Shown in pieces: positions 1-10,625 of a stretch of 64,000 nt of DNA (position 1 is the first letter of the stretch; each line of letters starts with the position of its first letter). Made by a program: the position numbers and the translations under genes. Origin of the DNA: Litoditis marina (taxonomy: Eukaryota; Nematoda; Chromadorea; Rhabditida; Rhabditidae); assembly GCA_964036275.1 (NCBI GenBank), contig OZ038433.1:37419336-37483335 (forward strand), written 5' to 3'. The notes under the pieces are model-generated. The model was not told the origin of the DNA, did no database searches, and saw only the letters and a program-made list of their open reading frames with translations.

Positions 1-249
1 CATAATATGAGGTTTTGCTAACTTTACAGTAAGAACCAACTTGTAAGTTGTTCGAGTAATGTAAGTTGATAATTATGAATGTCTAACCAGTCCAATTACA
101 AAAATACCTTTATACTTTATTGGGAGGTCAATATGCATAACATATCCGGAAAACTAGGTATTTTTTGGCCAACAACCAACTTTCCTAGCTTACATGCCAA
201 AATGAAAGGCAGCGAGAACGAATCAGCTAGATGGAGTTGCTTTGAACGT

Positions 250-321
250 GACCGGATGGTCTAGTGGTATGATTCTCGCTTAGGGTGCGAGAGGTCCCGG
301 GATCGATCCCCGGTTCGGACC
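250..321 (+). tRNA. tRNA-Pro(AGG) copy 1, acceptor mismatch
   Basis: Flanks U2/D1. Position 2 is A instead of G and the opposing position is also A, giving an A-A mismatch in the acceptor stem. The anticodon loop TTAGGGT is intact. Possibly a degraded copy. Confidence 0.75.
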
Positions 322-684
322 TGATTTTTGTTTTTTTACTGCACAGCTTTTGATTGACGAAATGGGCAGTAAAACTTTATATTCTCTTTTAATTACCGTT
401 TTACTTTGTTCTTTGAAGATGTTACTCAAAAAATCGGCAAGACAAGATGTTGAGTAAATTTTACAGTAAGAACCAACTTGTAAGTTATATGTGTAGTGGG
501 GGCTGAGCAATACGAACGTATGACCATCCCAATTACGTCGGTCACCCTTTTAGTTCATCGGGTCAATATGAACATCTTTCCTGCAGCTATGAGATGTTTC
601 GGCTAACAACCTGTTTCTATAGCTTACACGAGCAAAATGAAACGGAGAGAGAAGGAATCACCTAGATAGTGTCTCTTATAACGT

Positions 685-756
685 GGCCGGATGGTCTAGT
701 GGTATGATTCTCGCTTAGGGTGCGAGAGGTCCCGGGATCGATCCCCGGTTCGGCCC
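685..756 (+). tRNA. tRNA-Pro(AGG) copy 2
   Basis: Flanks U1/D1. GGCCGGA pairs with TTCGGCC (one G-T wobble). Anticodon stem CTCGC/GCGAG and AGG anticodon are intact. Confidence 0.95.
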
Positions 757-1119
757 TGATTTTTGTTTTTTAATGCTCAGCTTTTGATTGACGAAATGCG
801 CAGTAAAACTTTATATTCTCTTTTAATTACCATTTTACTTTGTTCATTGAAGCTGATACTCAAAAATCTCGGCAAGACAAGATTTTGAGTGAATTTTACA
901 GTAAGAACCAACTTGTAAGTTATATGTGTAGTGGGGGCTGAGCAATACGAACGTATGACCATCCCAATTACGTCGGTCACCCTTTTAGTTCATCGGGTCA
1001 ATATGAACATCTTTCCTGCAGCTATGAGATGTTTCGGCTAACAACCTGTTTCTATAGCTTACACGAGCAAAATGAAACGGAGAGAGAAGGAATCACCTAG
1101 ATAATGTCTCTTATAACGT

Positions 1120-1191
1120 GGCCGGATGGTCTAGTGGTATGATTCTCGCTTAGGGTGCGAGAGGTCCCGGGATCGATCCCCGGTTCGGCCC
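1120..1191 (+). tRNA. tRNA-Pro(AGG) copy 3, recombinant flank
   Basis: Flanks U1/D2. It carries the TTCGGCC acceptor allele, although other D2 copies carry TCCGGCC, so it looks like an exchange product inside the gene. Confidence 0.95.
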
Positions 1192-1561
1192 TGACTTTTT
1201 GATCTTACTGCGCACTTTTAGTTTAGCGAAAATAGGACTCAAACATTGTAGCCTTGTCGAGTACGTAGTTATTGTACAACGTTGTTCATTGAAGCAGTTT
1301 TCGATCATAACTCATAACATGAGGTTTTGCTAACTTTACAGTAAGAACCAACTTGTAAGTTGTTCGAGTAGTGTGAGTTGATAATTATGAATGTCTAACC
1401 AGTCCAATTACAAAAATACCTTTATACTTTATTGGGAGGTCAATATGCACAACATATCCGGAAAACTAGGTATTTTTTGGCCAACAACCAACTTCCCTAG
1501 CTTACATGCCAAAATGAAAGGCAGCGAGAACGAATCAGCTAGATGGAGTTGCTTTGAACGT

Positions 1562-1633
1562 GGCCGGATGGTCTAGTGGTATGATTCTCGCTTAGGGTGC
1601 GAGAGGTCCCGGGATCGATCCCCGGTCCGGCCC
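1562..1633 (+). tRNA. tRNA-Pro(AGG) copy 4, recombinant flank
   Basis: Flanks U2/D1 with the TCCGGCC acceptor allele (perfect seven-pair stem). The trailer GACTTTTTG joins D1 sequence, a hybrid of the two downstream classes. Confidence 0.95.
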
Positions 1634-1997
1634 TGACTTTTTGTTTTTTACTGCACAGCTTTTGATTGACGAAATGCACAGTAAAACTTTATATTCTCTT
1701 TTAATTACCATTTTACTTTGTTCATTGAAGCTGTTACTCAAAAATCTCGGCGAGACAAGATTTTGAGTAAATTTTACAGTAAGAACCAACTTGTAAGTTA
1801 TATGTGTAGTGGGGGCTGAGCAATACGAACGTATGACCATCCCAATTACGTCGGTCACCCTTTTACTTCATCGGGTCAATATGAACATCTTTCCTGCAGC
1901 TATGAGATGTTTCGGCTAACAACCTGTTTCTATAGCTTACACGAGAAAAATGAAACGGAGAGAGAACGAATCACCTAGATAGTGTCTCTTATAACGT

Positions 1998-2069
1998 GGC
2001 CGGATGGTCTAGTGGTATGATTCTCGCTTAGGGTGCGAGAGGTCCCGGGATTGATCCCCGGTCCGGCCC
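1998..2069 (+). tRNA. tRNA-Pro(AGG) copy 5, T-loop variant
   Basis: Flanks U1/D2, TCCGGCC allele. The T-loop reads ATTGATC instead of ATCGATC, changing the nearly invariant C of the loop and the B box. Confidence 0.85.
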
Positions 2070-2439
2070 TGACTTTTTCATCTTACTGCGCACTTTTAGT
2101 TTAGCGAAAATAGTACTCAAACATTGTAGCCTTGTCGAGTACGTAGTTATTGTACAACGTTGTTCATTGAAGCGGTTTTTGATCATAACTCATAACATGA
2201 GGTTTTGCTAACTTTACAGTAAGAACCAACTTGTAAGTTGTTCGAGTAATGTAAGTTGATAATTATGAATGTCTAACCAGTCCAATTACAAAAATACCTT
2301 TATACTTTATTGGGAGGTCAATATGCATAACATATCCGGAAAACTAGGTATTTTTTGGCCAACAACCAACTTCCCTAGCTTACATGCCAAAATGAAAGGC
2401 AGCGAGAACGAATCAGCTAGATGGAGTTGCTTTGAACGT

Positions 2440-2511
2440 GGCCGGATGGTCTAGTGGTATGATTCTCGCTTAGGGTGCGAGAGGTCCCGGGATCGATCCC
2501 CGGTTCGGCCC
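2440..2511 (+). tRNA. tRNA-Pro(AGG) copy 6
   Basis: Flanks U2/D1, TTCGGCC allele; the cloverleaf is otherwise the array consensus. Confidence 0.95.
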
Positions 2512-2874
2512 TGATTTTTGTTTTTTACTGCACAGCTTTTGATTGACGAAATGCGCAGTAAAACTTTATATTCTCTTTTAATTACCATTTTACTTTGTTC
2601 ATTGAAGCTGTTACTCAAAAATCTCTGCAAGACAAGATTTTGAGTAAATTTTACAGTAAGAACCAACTTGTAAGTTATCTGTGTAGTGGGGGCTGAGCAA
2701 TACGAACGTATGACCATCCCAATTACGTCGGTCACCCTTTTAGTTCATCGGGTCAATATGAACATCTTTCCTGCAGCTATGAGATGTTTCGGCTAACAAC
2801 CTGTTTCTATAGCTTACACGAGAAAAATGAAACGGAGAGAGAACGAATCACCTAGATAGTGTCTCTTATAACGA

Positions 2875-2946
2875 GGCCGGATTGTCTAGTGGTATGATTC
2901 TCGCTTAGGGTGCGAGAGGTCCCGGGATCGATCCCCGGTCCGCCCC
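2875..2946 (+). tRNA. tRNA-Pro(AGG) copy 7, degenerate
   Basis: Flanks U1/D2. It has G to T at position 9 and a 3' strand TCCGCCC that leaves a C-C mismatch in the acceptor stem. Possibly non-functional. Confidence 0.7.
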
Positions 2947-3317
2947 TGACTTTTTCATCTTACTGCGCACTTTTAGTTTAGCGAAAATAGTACTCAAACA
3001 TTGTAGCCTTGTCGAGTACGTAGTTATTGTACAACGTTGTTCATTGAAGCGGGTTTTGATCATAACTCATAACATGAGGTTTTGCTAACTTTACAGTAAG
3101 AACCAACTTGTAAGTTGTTCGAGTAATGTAAGTTGATAATTATGAATGTCTAACCAGTCCAATTACAAAAATACCTTTATACTTTATTGGGAGGTCAATA
3201 TGCATAACATATCCGGAAAACTAGGTATTTTTTTAGCCAACAACCAACTTCCCTAGCTTACATGCCAAAATGAAAGGCAGCGAGAACGAATCAGCTAGAT
3301 GGAGTTGCTTTGAACGT

Positions 3318-3389
3318 TGCCGGATGGTCTAGTGGTATGATTCTCGCTTAGGGTGCGAGAGGTCCCGGGATCGATCCCCGGTTCGGCCC
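3318..3389 (+). tRNA. tRNA-Pro(AGG) copy 8, T1 variant
   Basis: Flanks U2/D1. The first base is T instead of G, so the terminal acceptor pair is lost. Copies 15 and 18 share this change. Confidence 0.75.
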
Positions 3390-3552
3390 TGATTTTTGTT
3401 TTTTTACTGCACAGCTTTTGATTGACGAAATGGGCAGTAAAACTTTATATTCTCTTTTAATTACCATTTTACTTTATTCATCGAAGCTGTTACTCAAAAA
3501 TCTCGGCAAGACAAGATTTTGAGTAAATTTTACAGTAAGAACCAACTTGTAA

Positions 3553-4115
3553 AGTCGTGGACCACGGATAATCGGGTGAAAAGACGGTGTTATAAGTTGA
3601 CCGGGTGTTAGCAGGGGCGCGCAGATGGCATCAATCAATACCATTTTTGGAAGTTCTGCCAATGCATTGTGCTTTCACATTCTATTTTCAATTTAGTGTT
3701 GGTTAATTCTTTTTAAATAAGCTCTATCATTCAAAACTATTATTGTCAAGCCATAGCAAAGATATAAGAACAAAAGAAATATGTAAATGGGAGGCTTTTT
3801 TTCATAAAACATTTTAAAAAAGTTGAAAATTTCCGAACAAATGTTTTAACTACTCTACTATTTTTATTAACTATCTTGAAACGTTTTAAATCTACCGTCA
3901 TAATTCCTTACTAGGAGTGCTTTCATTTAGTTCAATATCTAGAGTTGTTCACATATCTATTCTTCCCGAGCATTGCAGAGGTTGGCCCATTTAGCGCAGT
4001 GACAGTGTGGCGGTACTACAATCCTACTAGCCACGGGTTCGATTCCCGTGAAATGAATTTTCTGTCCAAAATTTACGCGCTGTGCTCTCCGCTCATTTGA
4101 AATGGTCTACCACTA
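3553..4115. mobile_element. 563-bp inverted-repeat element with TAA target duplication
   Basis: It interrupts the spacer after tRNA copy 8. The array sequence ends in TAA at 3550-3552 and resumes with TAA at 4116-4118, giving a 3-bp duplication. The ends are imperfect inverted repeats: AGTCGTGGACCA on the left and AGTGGTAGACCA reading in from the right (10 of 12 match). A TAA-type duplication is typical of PIF/Harbinger elements, but no transposase is present, so it is at most non-autonomous. It contains a tRNA-like segment. Confidence 0.7.
3987..4055 (+). repeat. tRNA-like (Pol III-type) segment inside the 563-bp element
   Basis: TTAGCGCAGTGACAG resembles an A box. ACGGG-TTCGATT-CCCGT forms a canonical T-arm, and CATTT/AAATG can pair as an acceptor end. 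No convincing anticodon arm forms, so this is tRNA-derived rather than a tRNA gene. Confidence 0.6.
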
Positions 4116-4319
4116 TAAGTTATATGTGTAGTGGGGGCTGAGCAATACGAACGTATGACCATCCCAATTACGTCGGTCACCCTTTTAGTTCATCGGGTCA
4201 ATATAAACATCTTTCCTGCAGCGATGAGATGTTTCGGCTAACAACCTATTTCTATAGCTTACACGAGAAAAATGAAACGGAGAGAGAACGAATCACCTAG
4301 ATAGTGTCTCTTATAACGT

Positions 4320-4391
4320 GGCCGGATGGTCTAGTGGTATGATTCTCGCTTAGGGTGCGAGAGGTCCCGGGATCGATCCCCGGTTCGGCCC
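4320..4391 (+). tRNA. tRNA-Pro(AGG) copy 9
   Basis: Flanks U1/D1, TTCGGCC allele. First copy after the 563-bp insertion, which explains the 1002-bp spacing from copy 8. Confidence 0.95.
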
Positions 4392-4754
4392 TGATTTTTG
4401 TTTTTTTACTGCACAGCTTTTGATTGACGAAATGGGCAGTAAAACTTTATATTCTCTTTTAATTACCGTTTTACTTTGTTCTTTGAAGATGTTACTCAAA
4501 AAATCGGCAAGACAAGATGTTGAGTAAATTTTACAGTAAGAACCAACTTGTAAGTTATATGTGTAGTGGGGGTTGAGCAATACGAACGTATGACCATCCC
4601 AATTACGTCGGTCACCCTTTTAGTTCATCGGGTCAATATGAACATCTTTTCTGCAGCTATGAGATGTTTCGGCTAACAACCTGTTTCTATAGCTTACACG
4701 AGAAAAATGAAACGGAGAGAGAGCGAATCACCTAGATAGTGTCTCTTATAACGT

Positions 4755-4826
4755 GGCCGGATGGTCTAGTGGTATGATTCTCGCTTAGGGTGCGAGAGGT
4801 CCCGGGATCGATCCCCGGTCCGGCCC
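4755..4826 (+). tRNA. tRNA-Pro(AGG) copy 10
   Basis: Flanks U1/D2, TCCGGCC allele with a fully paired acceptor stem. Confidence 0.95.
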
Positions 4827-5196
4827 TGACTTTTTGATCTTACTGCGCACTTTTAGTTTAGCGAAAATAGTACTCAAACATTGTAGCCTTGTCGAGTACG
4901 TAGTTATTGTACAACGTTGTTCATTGAAGCGGTTTTTGATCATAACTCATAACATGAGGTTTTGCTAACTTTACAGTAAGAACCAACTTGTAAGTTGTTC
5001 GAGTAATGTAAGTTGATAATTATGAATGTCTAACCAGTCCAATTATAAAAATACCTTTATACTTTATTGGGAGGTCAATATGCATAACATATCCGGAAAA
5101 CTAGGTATTTTTTGGCCAACAACCAACTTCCCTAGCTCACATGCCAAAATGAAAGGCAGCGAGAACGAATCAGCTAGATGGAGTTGCTTTAAACGT

Positions 5197-5268
5197 GGCC
5201 GGATGGTCTAGTGGTATGATTCTCGCTTAGGGTGCGAGAGGTCCCGGGATCGATCCCCGGTTCGGCCC
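5197..5268 (+). tRNA. tRNA-Pro(AGG) copy 11
   Basis: Flanks U2/D1, TTCGGCC allele. The retrotransposon at 5505-10053 sits in its downstream spacer. Confidence 0.95.
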
Positions 5269-5836
5269 TGATTTTTGTTTTTTTACTGCACAGCTTTTGA
5301 TTGACGAAATGGGCAGTAAAACTTTATATTCTCTTTTAATTACCGTTTTACTTTGTTCTTTGAAGATTTTACTCAAAAAATCGGCAAGACAAGATGTTGA
5401 GTAAATTTTACAGTAAGAACCAACTTGTAAGTTATATGTGTAGTGGGGGCTGAGCAATACGAACGTATGACCATCCCAATTACGTCGGTCACCCTTTTAG
5501 TTCAATAATAATAATTTATTCATCAACTCGTTATTTGACAGACAATTTCAATGGCAAATTATTATCACGTGTGTTGATTTTAAAAGAAAAACATGTACAG
5601 AACAAAATTATACAAACCAAAACTATCCATAATACAGCAGTGGAGGGTTGGCGGGCTTCTCAATGGGCAGGGCAGCTGGAGGACTGGACTGGCACTGGAC
5701 TGGCGACATCGGGTGACAGACGATAGGCGACACAGGCACGAAAGAAGAGAAATTGGCATCTTACTTCAAACGGTAGCATTTTGTGAATTCAAGGAGAAAA
5801 CTATGCACAAAGGAGAATTTCGCATTCAAATATGAA

Positions 5837-8617
5837 CTATAACAAAACCTTTATTGCTTTTCGTCGAAAAGAGGCAGAGTTTATGCTGAGGAATGACTTC
5901 GCTGGTAATTGGTTCCAAATATGGATATATCGCTGAATGAATGACTGTTTGAAATATTCATGATTTGTACGTGGAACCAACAAAAACAGAGAGTGATTTC
6001 GAGATCGGTCAGCGCGGTGAGATCGGGTGAAAAAAGCCGCAAAATCTAAATCAACTTCACTTATTGCAATTTTGTACATATAGGCGAGACCAGCGGCTGT
6101 CCTTCTCTGCTGCAATGTGGTTGTCTCTAGTGCTGTCAACCGTTCTTCGTATGAAATTTCCGTCAATCCAACTCTGTTGAATATTCTCTTCGTGAATGTT
6201 CTCTGCACCGATTCTAGCTCTTTGATTGAAGTCAGAAGTATGGGATCCCATACTTCACATGAATACTCTATAATTGGTCTCACATATGTACAGAACAACT
6301 TGAACAGTAGTGATGGATTCTTGATGAGGAATGATTTCAGAATGTAGTTTGATTTCGCACGACACCGACTGACTACAGATGTAATGTGTTTCGAAAACGA
6401 GAGTCTATGGTCGTACACAACCCCCAGATCTTTGAATTCATTGACTTGCTCCAACTTTTTGCCATCAAAGTAAAAATCATAGGCAGGGTGACGATTTCCA
6501 AAGCACATAATTTTGGTTTTATCCATATTTATATCCATTTCCCAGGTTTTGGACCAATTTGAGATTGCATCAATGCCATCTTGGAGTGATTTCGGTGAAT
6601 CAATGGAGTAAAGTTTGCTGTCATCTGCGTACATTTGGCAATGTACTCCAGGAGGCAGATTATCAGTGATGTCATTGATGTACAAAATGAATAGAATTGG
6701 ACCAAGAACTGTCCCTTGTGCAACACCAGACAAGCAAGAGAAACAATTGGACAGTTTTCCGTTGACCACAACAGATTGAGTGCGATTGCAAATGAGGTTT
6801 CCCAGAAACTTGAGAAGGCAGCCGGAGATGCCATAAGATTGTAGTTTGCTCAGCAGTAGTTTATGCGAGATTGAATCGAAAGCACGGGAGAAATCAATGA
6901 AACACGAAGATACAAAACTGCCAGAATCAATTTCTTTTTGCCATAAGGGGATAGTTGATAATAGGGCAGATGTTGTACTTTTGCGAGCAAGAAAACCATG
7001 CTGGGCGGAGGAAATGAGATTATTTTGAAGCAAGTATTTGAGCAGAGGCTTACAGACAATTCTTTCCATGACTTTGGAAATTCCAGAAGTTAGTGAAATA
7101 GGACGATAGTTTGATGGGTTCGAGCGAGTACCTTTCTTGAATATTGGTCTGACAATTGCGGTTTTCCAGAGATCTGGCACTTCGCCAGTTAGCATGATTC
7201 TTCGAAATAAGTACGTGAGAGGACACGTGAGGGCCACCGCGCACTTTTTCAAGAAGTAATAGGGAATGGTGTCGGGGGAAGTAGAAACTCGCAAAGGCAG
7301 TTTCAGTAAGGCTCGATAAGTTGATTCGCTATTGATGTCAATGTAGTTCAGAACAGTTGTAGTTCGGTGAGAAAACGATTGGGAATGACCGGAGGGTTTT
7401 TTGTATACAGATTCAAAATACTTAGCGAATTCGTTTGATTTCTCTTGGTCAGATACAATAACATTCCCATCATTACTCTTGATTGTCCCGATTCCACCAG
7501 ATGATTTCAAACGATTATTACAATATTTGTAGAAACGTTTGGTATTTTTTGAAGAGGAGATTTTTTCCTCTTCAATAAGGCGAATTCTATCTAGTCGACG
7601 TTTCAAATACCGTGAAGCCTTGCAATATTTGGCAATACATCTGTCACGAATACTGAATAACCTGTTCGCCTTTTCTTGGAGATGAATGACAGAACGAGGT
7701 AATTTCTGAGTGGCTTGTTTGCCAATCATTTTAGGAATGAATTCGAAAATGAGGTCGTTGCAGTAATCGGTGAAATATTGGTAGCATTGGTTTACAGTTG
7801 ATTGTGAGTCGAACACAGCTGGCCAATTGATATTCAATAGATGAGCGCAGATCTGGTCATAGTTCCCCTTGGCAAAGTTGAGATAGGTTGTTGGCGTCGA
7901 AATAGGTGATGAGTTCAGGAGAAAATCAAAGCGAATAGAGCTATGATCAGAAGTTGAAAACGGTGGCAAAACACAGACATTCGAAATCGAAGATTGTTCA
8001 GATGTGAGAACAATGTCTAAGATATTATCACAATGGGTCGGAGAAGAAACGTGTTGATGTAAACTGTGAGATAGGCAAAAGCTGAGAAACGCACGAGAGC
8101 AGGGGGATGTCCGGAGAGGAAAAATTGAGGAGGCCGACCAATTTATACCCGGAAAATTGAAATCCCCAACCAAAATCACTGGACATGTTACAGAACTATA
8201 TATGTCGGATAAAAACGAAATCAATGAATTAAGTGCGAGAAGTGAGGCGGACGGACTACGGTAAGCTGTAACAACAAGACAATTTGGACTATAGAATTGA
8301 ACACCCACAATTTGTATATATGGAGTAAAGTTACGAGAAAATGCAGATGAGTGAGAAACATTACTATTGACAAGCATTGACACACCACCACCCGGAATAT
8401 CACTTTCGCGATCACATCGAAAAACACAGTAAGTATTGTTATACGAGAGAGGAGCATCGGACAAAATATCACTTTTGAGCCATGTTTCGGAAATACAAAC
8501 TACGAGAGGAGATTTGGACAAGAGATCATACAGACAAGAGAGCTTATTTACTATTGAACGAGAATTGATGACATAACAGAATGAGCTACCAGATGATTGA
8601 TTCGTTGTAGTTTGATC
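5837..8617 (-). CDS. Retrotransposon ORF2: endonuclease and reverse transcriptase
   Basis: The frame opens directly after the ORF1 TAG and runs about 926 codons. It begins with an APE-type endonuclease: a typical N-terminal stretch around INSRSIVNKLSC, CISETWL, the GDFNFPGINW block, and SDHSSIRFDF near its end. The reverse transcriptase follows, with NYRPISLTSGISKVMERIV, the FIDFSRAFDS block, QGTVLGPILFILYIND and the catalytic YADD. The C terminus (CEVWDPILLTSIKELESVQR) is typical of CR1/Jockey-type proteins. There is no ATG between the TAG and the endonuclease; the first in-frame ATG (8377-8375) lies inside that domain. Translation therefore needs readthrough, a non-AUG start, or the TAG is a mutation. 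Confidence 0.9.
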   Translation of the reverse strand, partial: DQTTTNQSSGSSFCYVINSRSIVNKLSCLYDLLSKSPLVVCISETWLKSDILSDAPLSYNNTYCVFRCDRESDIPGGGVSMLVNSNVSHSSAFSRNFTPYIQIVGVQFYSPNCLVVTAYRSPSASLLALNSLISFLSDIYSSVTCPVILVGDFNFPGINWSASSIFPLRTSPCSRAFLSFCLSHSLHQHVSSPTHCDNILDIVLTSEQSSISNVCVLPPFSTSDHSSIRFDFLLNSSPISTPTTYLNFAKGNYDQICAHLLNINWPAVFDSQSTVNQCYQYFTDYCNDLIFEFIPKMIGKQATQKLPRSVIHLQEKANRLFSIRDRCIAKYCKASRYLKRRLDRIRLIEEEKISSSKNTKRFYKYCNNRLKSSGGIGTIKSNDGNVIVSDQEKSNEFAKYFESVYKKPSGHSQSFSHRTTTVLNYIDINSESTYRALLKLPLRVSTSPDTIPYYFLKKCAVALTCPLTYLFRRIMLTGEVPDLWKTAIVRPIFKKGTRSNPSNYRPISLTSGISKVMERIVCKPLLKYLLQNNLISSAQHGFLARKSTTSALLSTIPLWQKEIDSGSFVSSCFIDFSRAFDSISHKLLLSKLQSYGISGCLLKFLGNLICNRTQSVVVNGKLSNCFSCLSGVAQGTVLGPILFILYINDITDNLPPGVHCQMYADDSKLYSIDSPKSLQDGIDAISNWSKTWEMDINMDKTKIMCFGNRHPAYDFYFDGKKLEQVNEFKDLGVVYDHRLSFSKHITSVVSRCRAKSNYILKSFLIKNPSLLFKLFCTYVRPIIEYSCEVWDPILLTSIKELESVQRTFTKRIFNRVGLTEISYEERLTALETTTLQQRRTAAGLAYMYKIAISEVDLDFAAFFTRSHRADRSRNHSLFLLVPRTNHEYFKQSFIQRYIHIWNQLPAKSFLSINSASFRRKAIKVLL

Positions 8618-9814
8618 CTATGCAGTCTTGCCTGGCTGATCATTGGGGGGTGTCTGGAGGTCACTTGGGGTCTTTGAGGTCGGGCTGGGTTTACGTCCAA
8701 AAACATCTCCGATAATCATATCCTCTTCCTCTTCCACAGTGGTTGGTACACCGGTGAAAGAACGAGAACGTTGTTTAGGACGTTGAGCAGAAGGGCCAGC
8801 AACAGATGGTTTGATAGATGCGTTAGTGGTTGGTGTCGGGGTTGGTTCAATAGTTAATGGTGTCTGGGATGGTTCAACGATCATGGGTGTCTGGGATGAT
8901 TCGGCAGTCAAGGAGATCTTATTCAATGGAGTCGGTGTGAAAACTCGAGTACCCATGGGAACAGATGATGATGTGCTTGTTCTGGTACGGTCGGATTGGC
9001 GATTGACGTGAGAATTGGAAGATGGGTTAGAGTTGTTATTTCTGACCGAGCGAGCTGGAAGTGGACGGGGAGTGCGGAGTTCAAAAACTTTCATGTCTCG
9101 AACTACCCAGCGAAGTTCTCCTGCCTCAGCGTTCCGTCTACCTGCGTCGCGACGTGCGGATCGATCAAGTTCTAATTGTTCCTCTGTGTAGTCTTTCCGA
9201 GCGTAGGAATGGACCATCGAGTTAGTGAGGGACTGACGTCCTTTCCGCATGAATTGAAGTAGGCTGTCACGATGTTCAGGGGTTGGCAGTTCAATTATGA
9301 TAATTCGAGGGCGATCTGATTTCGGGTTACGTTGGTTTGGATGGCGTTTGAAGTTGATTTGTTTGTTGTTCAAAAGCTGAATGAGTTCGGTGTTCTCCGA
9401 AGTCTCTACAACTTCTCGGAGAGCTTGCGTATCAAAAGCAATAGTGGCTTGCTCAGAAGTCTTCTCTTCAACGCCAACCCAGGCAATGCGACGAGCTTTT
9501 TCGCCAAGTTTAGACTGGTCCGTCTGAACCTGAGCGACAGCATTATACATGGCATTGGACAGGTCAGAGTTGTTGACTGGAGAACCAGTTTCCAGTTTGT
9601 TGAGTCTTTCCTTGATGTCAGTGATGTCGGTAAAATGCGTATTCAATAGTTCGTGAATTCGATTGTTAGATTGCTTGAGATCAGCGACCGCTTCGATAAA
9701 TGGTTTCAGTATAGTTTGAGTTTGAGTCAGAAGTGAAGTAGTGAGCAATTCAATCCATTTAGGAGGAATATCCTCCAGTTCACTAGCAGCAGGTCGTTTG
9801 TTGCGGCCACTCAT
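8618..9814 (-). CDS. Retrotransposon ORF1 protein (398 aa)
   Basis: This is the nucleic-acid-binding partner protein of the non-LTR element. The N-terminal quarter has heptad-like coiled-coil sequence (around AVADLKQSNNRIHELL). A central basic region (around NFKRHPNQRNPKSDRPRI) and the following block with YARKDYTEEQLELDRSARR resemble the RNA-binding domain of ORF1 proteins in nematode CR1-like elements. The C-terminal third is Pro/Ser/Thr-rich and probably disordered. The ATG lies just inside the 5' leader. The ORF ends at TAG (8620-8618), and the downstream ORF2 continues in the same frame. Confidence 0.85.
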   Translation of the reverse strand: MSGRNKRPAASELEDIPPKWIELLTTSLLTQTQTILKPFIEAVADLKQSNNRIHELLNTHFTDITDIKERLNKLETGSPVNNSDLSNAMYNAVAQVQTDQSKLGEKARRIAWVGVEEKTSEQATIAFDTQALREVVETSENTELIQLLNNKQINFKRHPNQRNPKSDRPRIIIIELPTPEHRDSLLQFMRKGRQSLTNSMVHSYARKDYTEEQLELDRSARRDAGRRNAEAGELRWVVRDMKVFELRTPRPLPARSVRNNNSNPSSNSHVNRQSDRTRTSTSSSVPMGTRVFTPTPLNKISLTAESSQTPMIVEPSQTPLTIEPTPTPTTNASIKPSVAGPSAQRPKQRSRSFTGVPTTVEEEEDMIIGDVFGRKPSPTSKTPSDLQTPPNDQPGKTA

Positions 9815-10190
9815 ATTGAATCGATTGGGGTCGAGAAAAGAATAAAATGTGACAATTAGTAAACAAAAGAAAAGCAGATAAATGTAAACTTAGATTTACA
9901 GGGGTAGAGAGCAATGTGAGCTCTAAAGACTGGTTAGTTAACTGATATACTAGTTAACCTAGTTATGGTACAAGATAGTAAGTTTAAATTGCAATAAATT
10001 GAGAATATTGTGAGAGACGACCGCACAAGGAGATAGAAAGGCCGCGAATGAGATTTTAGTTCATCGGGTCAATATGAACATCTTTCCTGCAGCTATGAGA
10101 TGTTTCGGCTAACAACCTGTTTCTATAGCTTACACGAGCAAAATGAAACGGAGAGAGAAGGAATCACCTAGATAATGTCTCTTATAACGT

Positions 10191-10262
10191 GGCCGGATGG
10201 TCTAGTGGTATGATTCTCGCTTAGGGTGCGAGAGGTCCCGGGATCGATCCCCGGTTCGGCCC
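10191..10262 (+). tRNA. tRNA-Pro(AGG) copy 12
   Basis: Flanks U1/D1, TTCGGCC allele; first copy after the retrotransposon. Confidence 0.95.
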
Positions 10263-10625
10263 TGATTTTTGTTTTTTAATGCTCAGCTTTTGATTGACGA
10301 AATGCACAGTGAAAATTTATATTCTCTTTTAATTAACATTTTACTTTGTTCATTGAAGCTGATACTCAAAAATCTCGGCAAGACAAGATTTTGAGTGAAT
10401 TTTACAGTAAGAACCAACTTGTAAGTTATATGTGTAGTGGGGGCTGAGCAATACGAACGTATGACCATCCCAATTACGTCGGTCACCCTTTTAGTTCATC
10501 GGGTCAATATGAACATCTTTCCTGCAGCTATGAGATGTTTCGGCTAACAACCTGTTTCTATAGCTTACACGAGCAAAATGAAACGGAGAGAGAAGGAATC
10601 ACCTAGATAGTGTCTCTTATAACGT

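Larger units (their letters stand above)
5505..10053 (-). mobile_element. CR1-like non-LTR retrotransposon, apparently full length
   Basis: A 4549-bp insertion in the array spacer is flanked by the 10-bp duplication TTTTAGTTCA (5495-5504 and 10054-10063). On the minus strand it runs from a roughly 240-bp 5' leader through ORF1 (9814-8618), ORF2 (endonuclease and reverse transcriptase, to 5837) and a roughly 330-bp 3' UTR. It ends in AATAAATTATTATTAT, a short trinucleotide tail of the kind seen in CR1-like elements rather than poly(A). Both ORFs are open apart from the TAG that separates them, and both copies of the duplication are identical, so the insertion looks young. The CR1-like assignment is from ORF character only. 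Confidence 0.9.
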
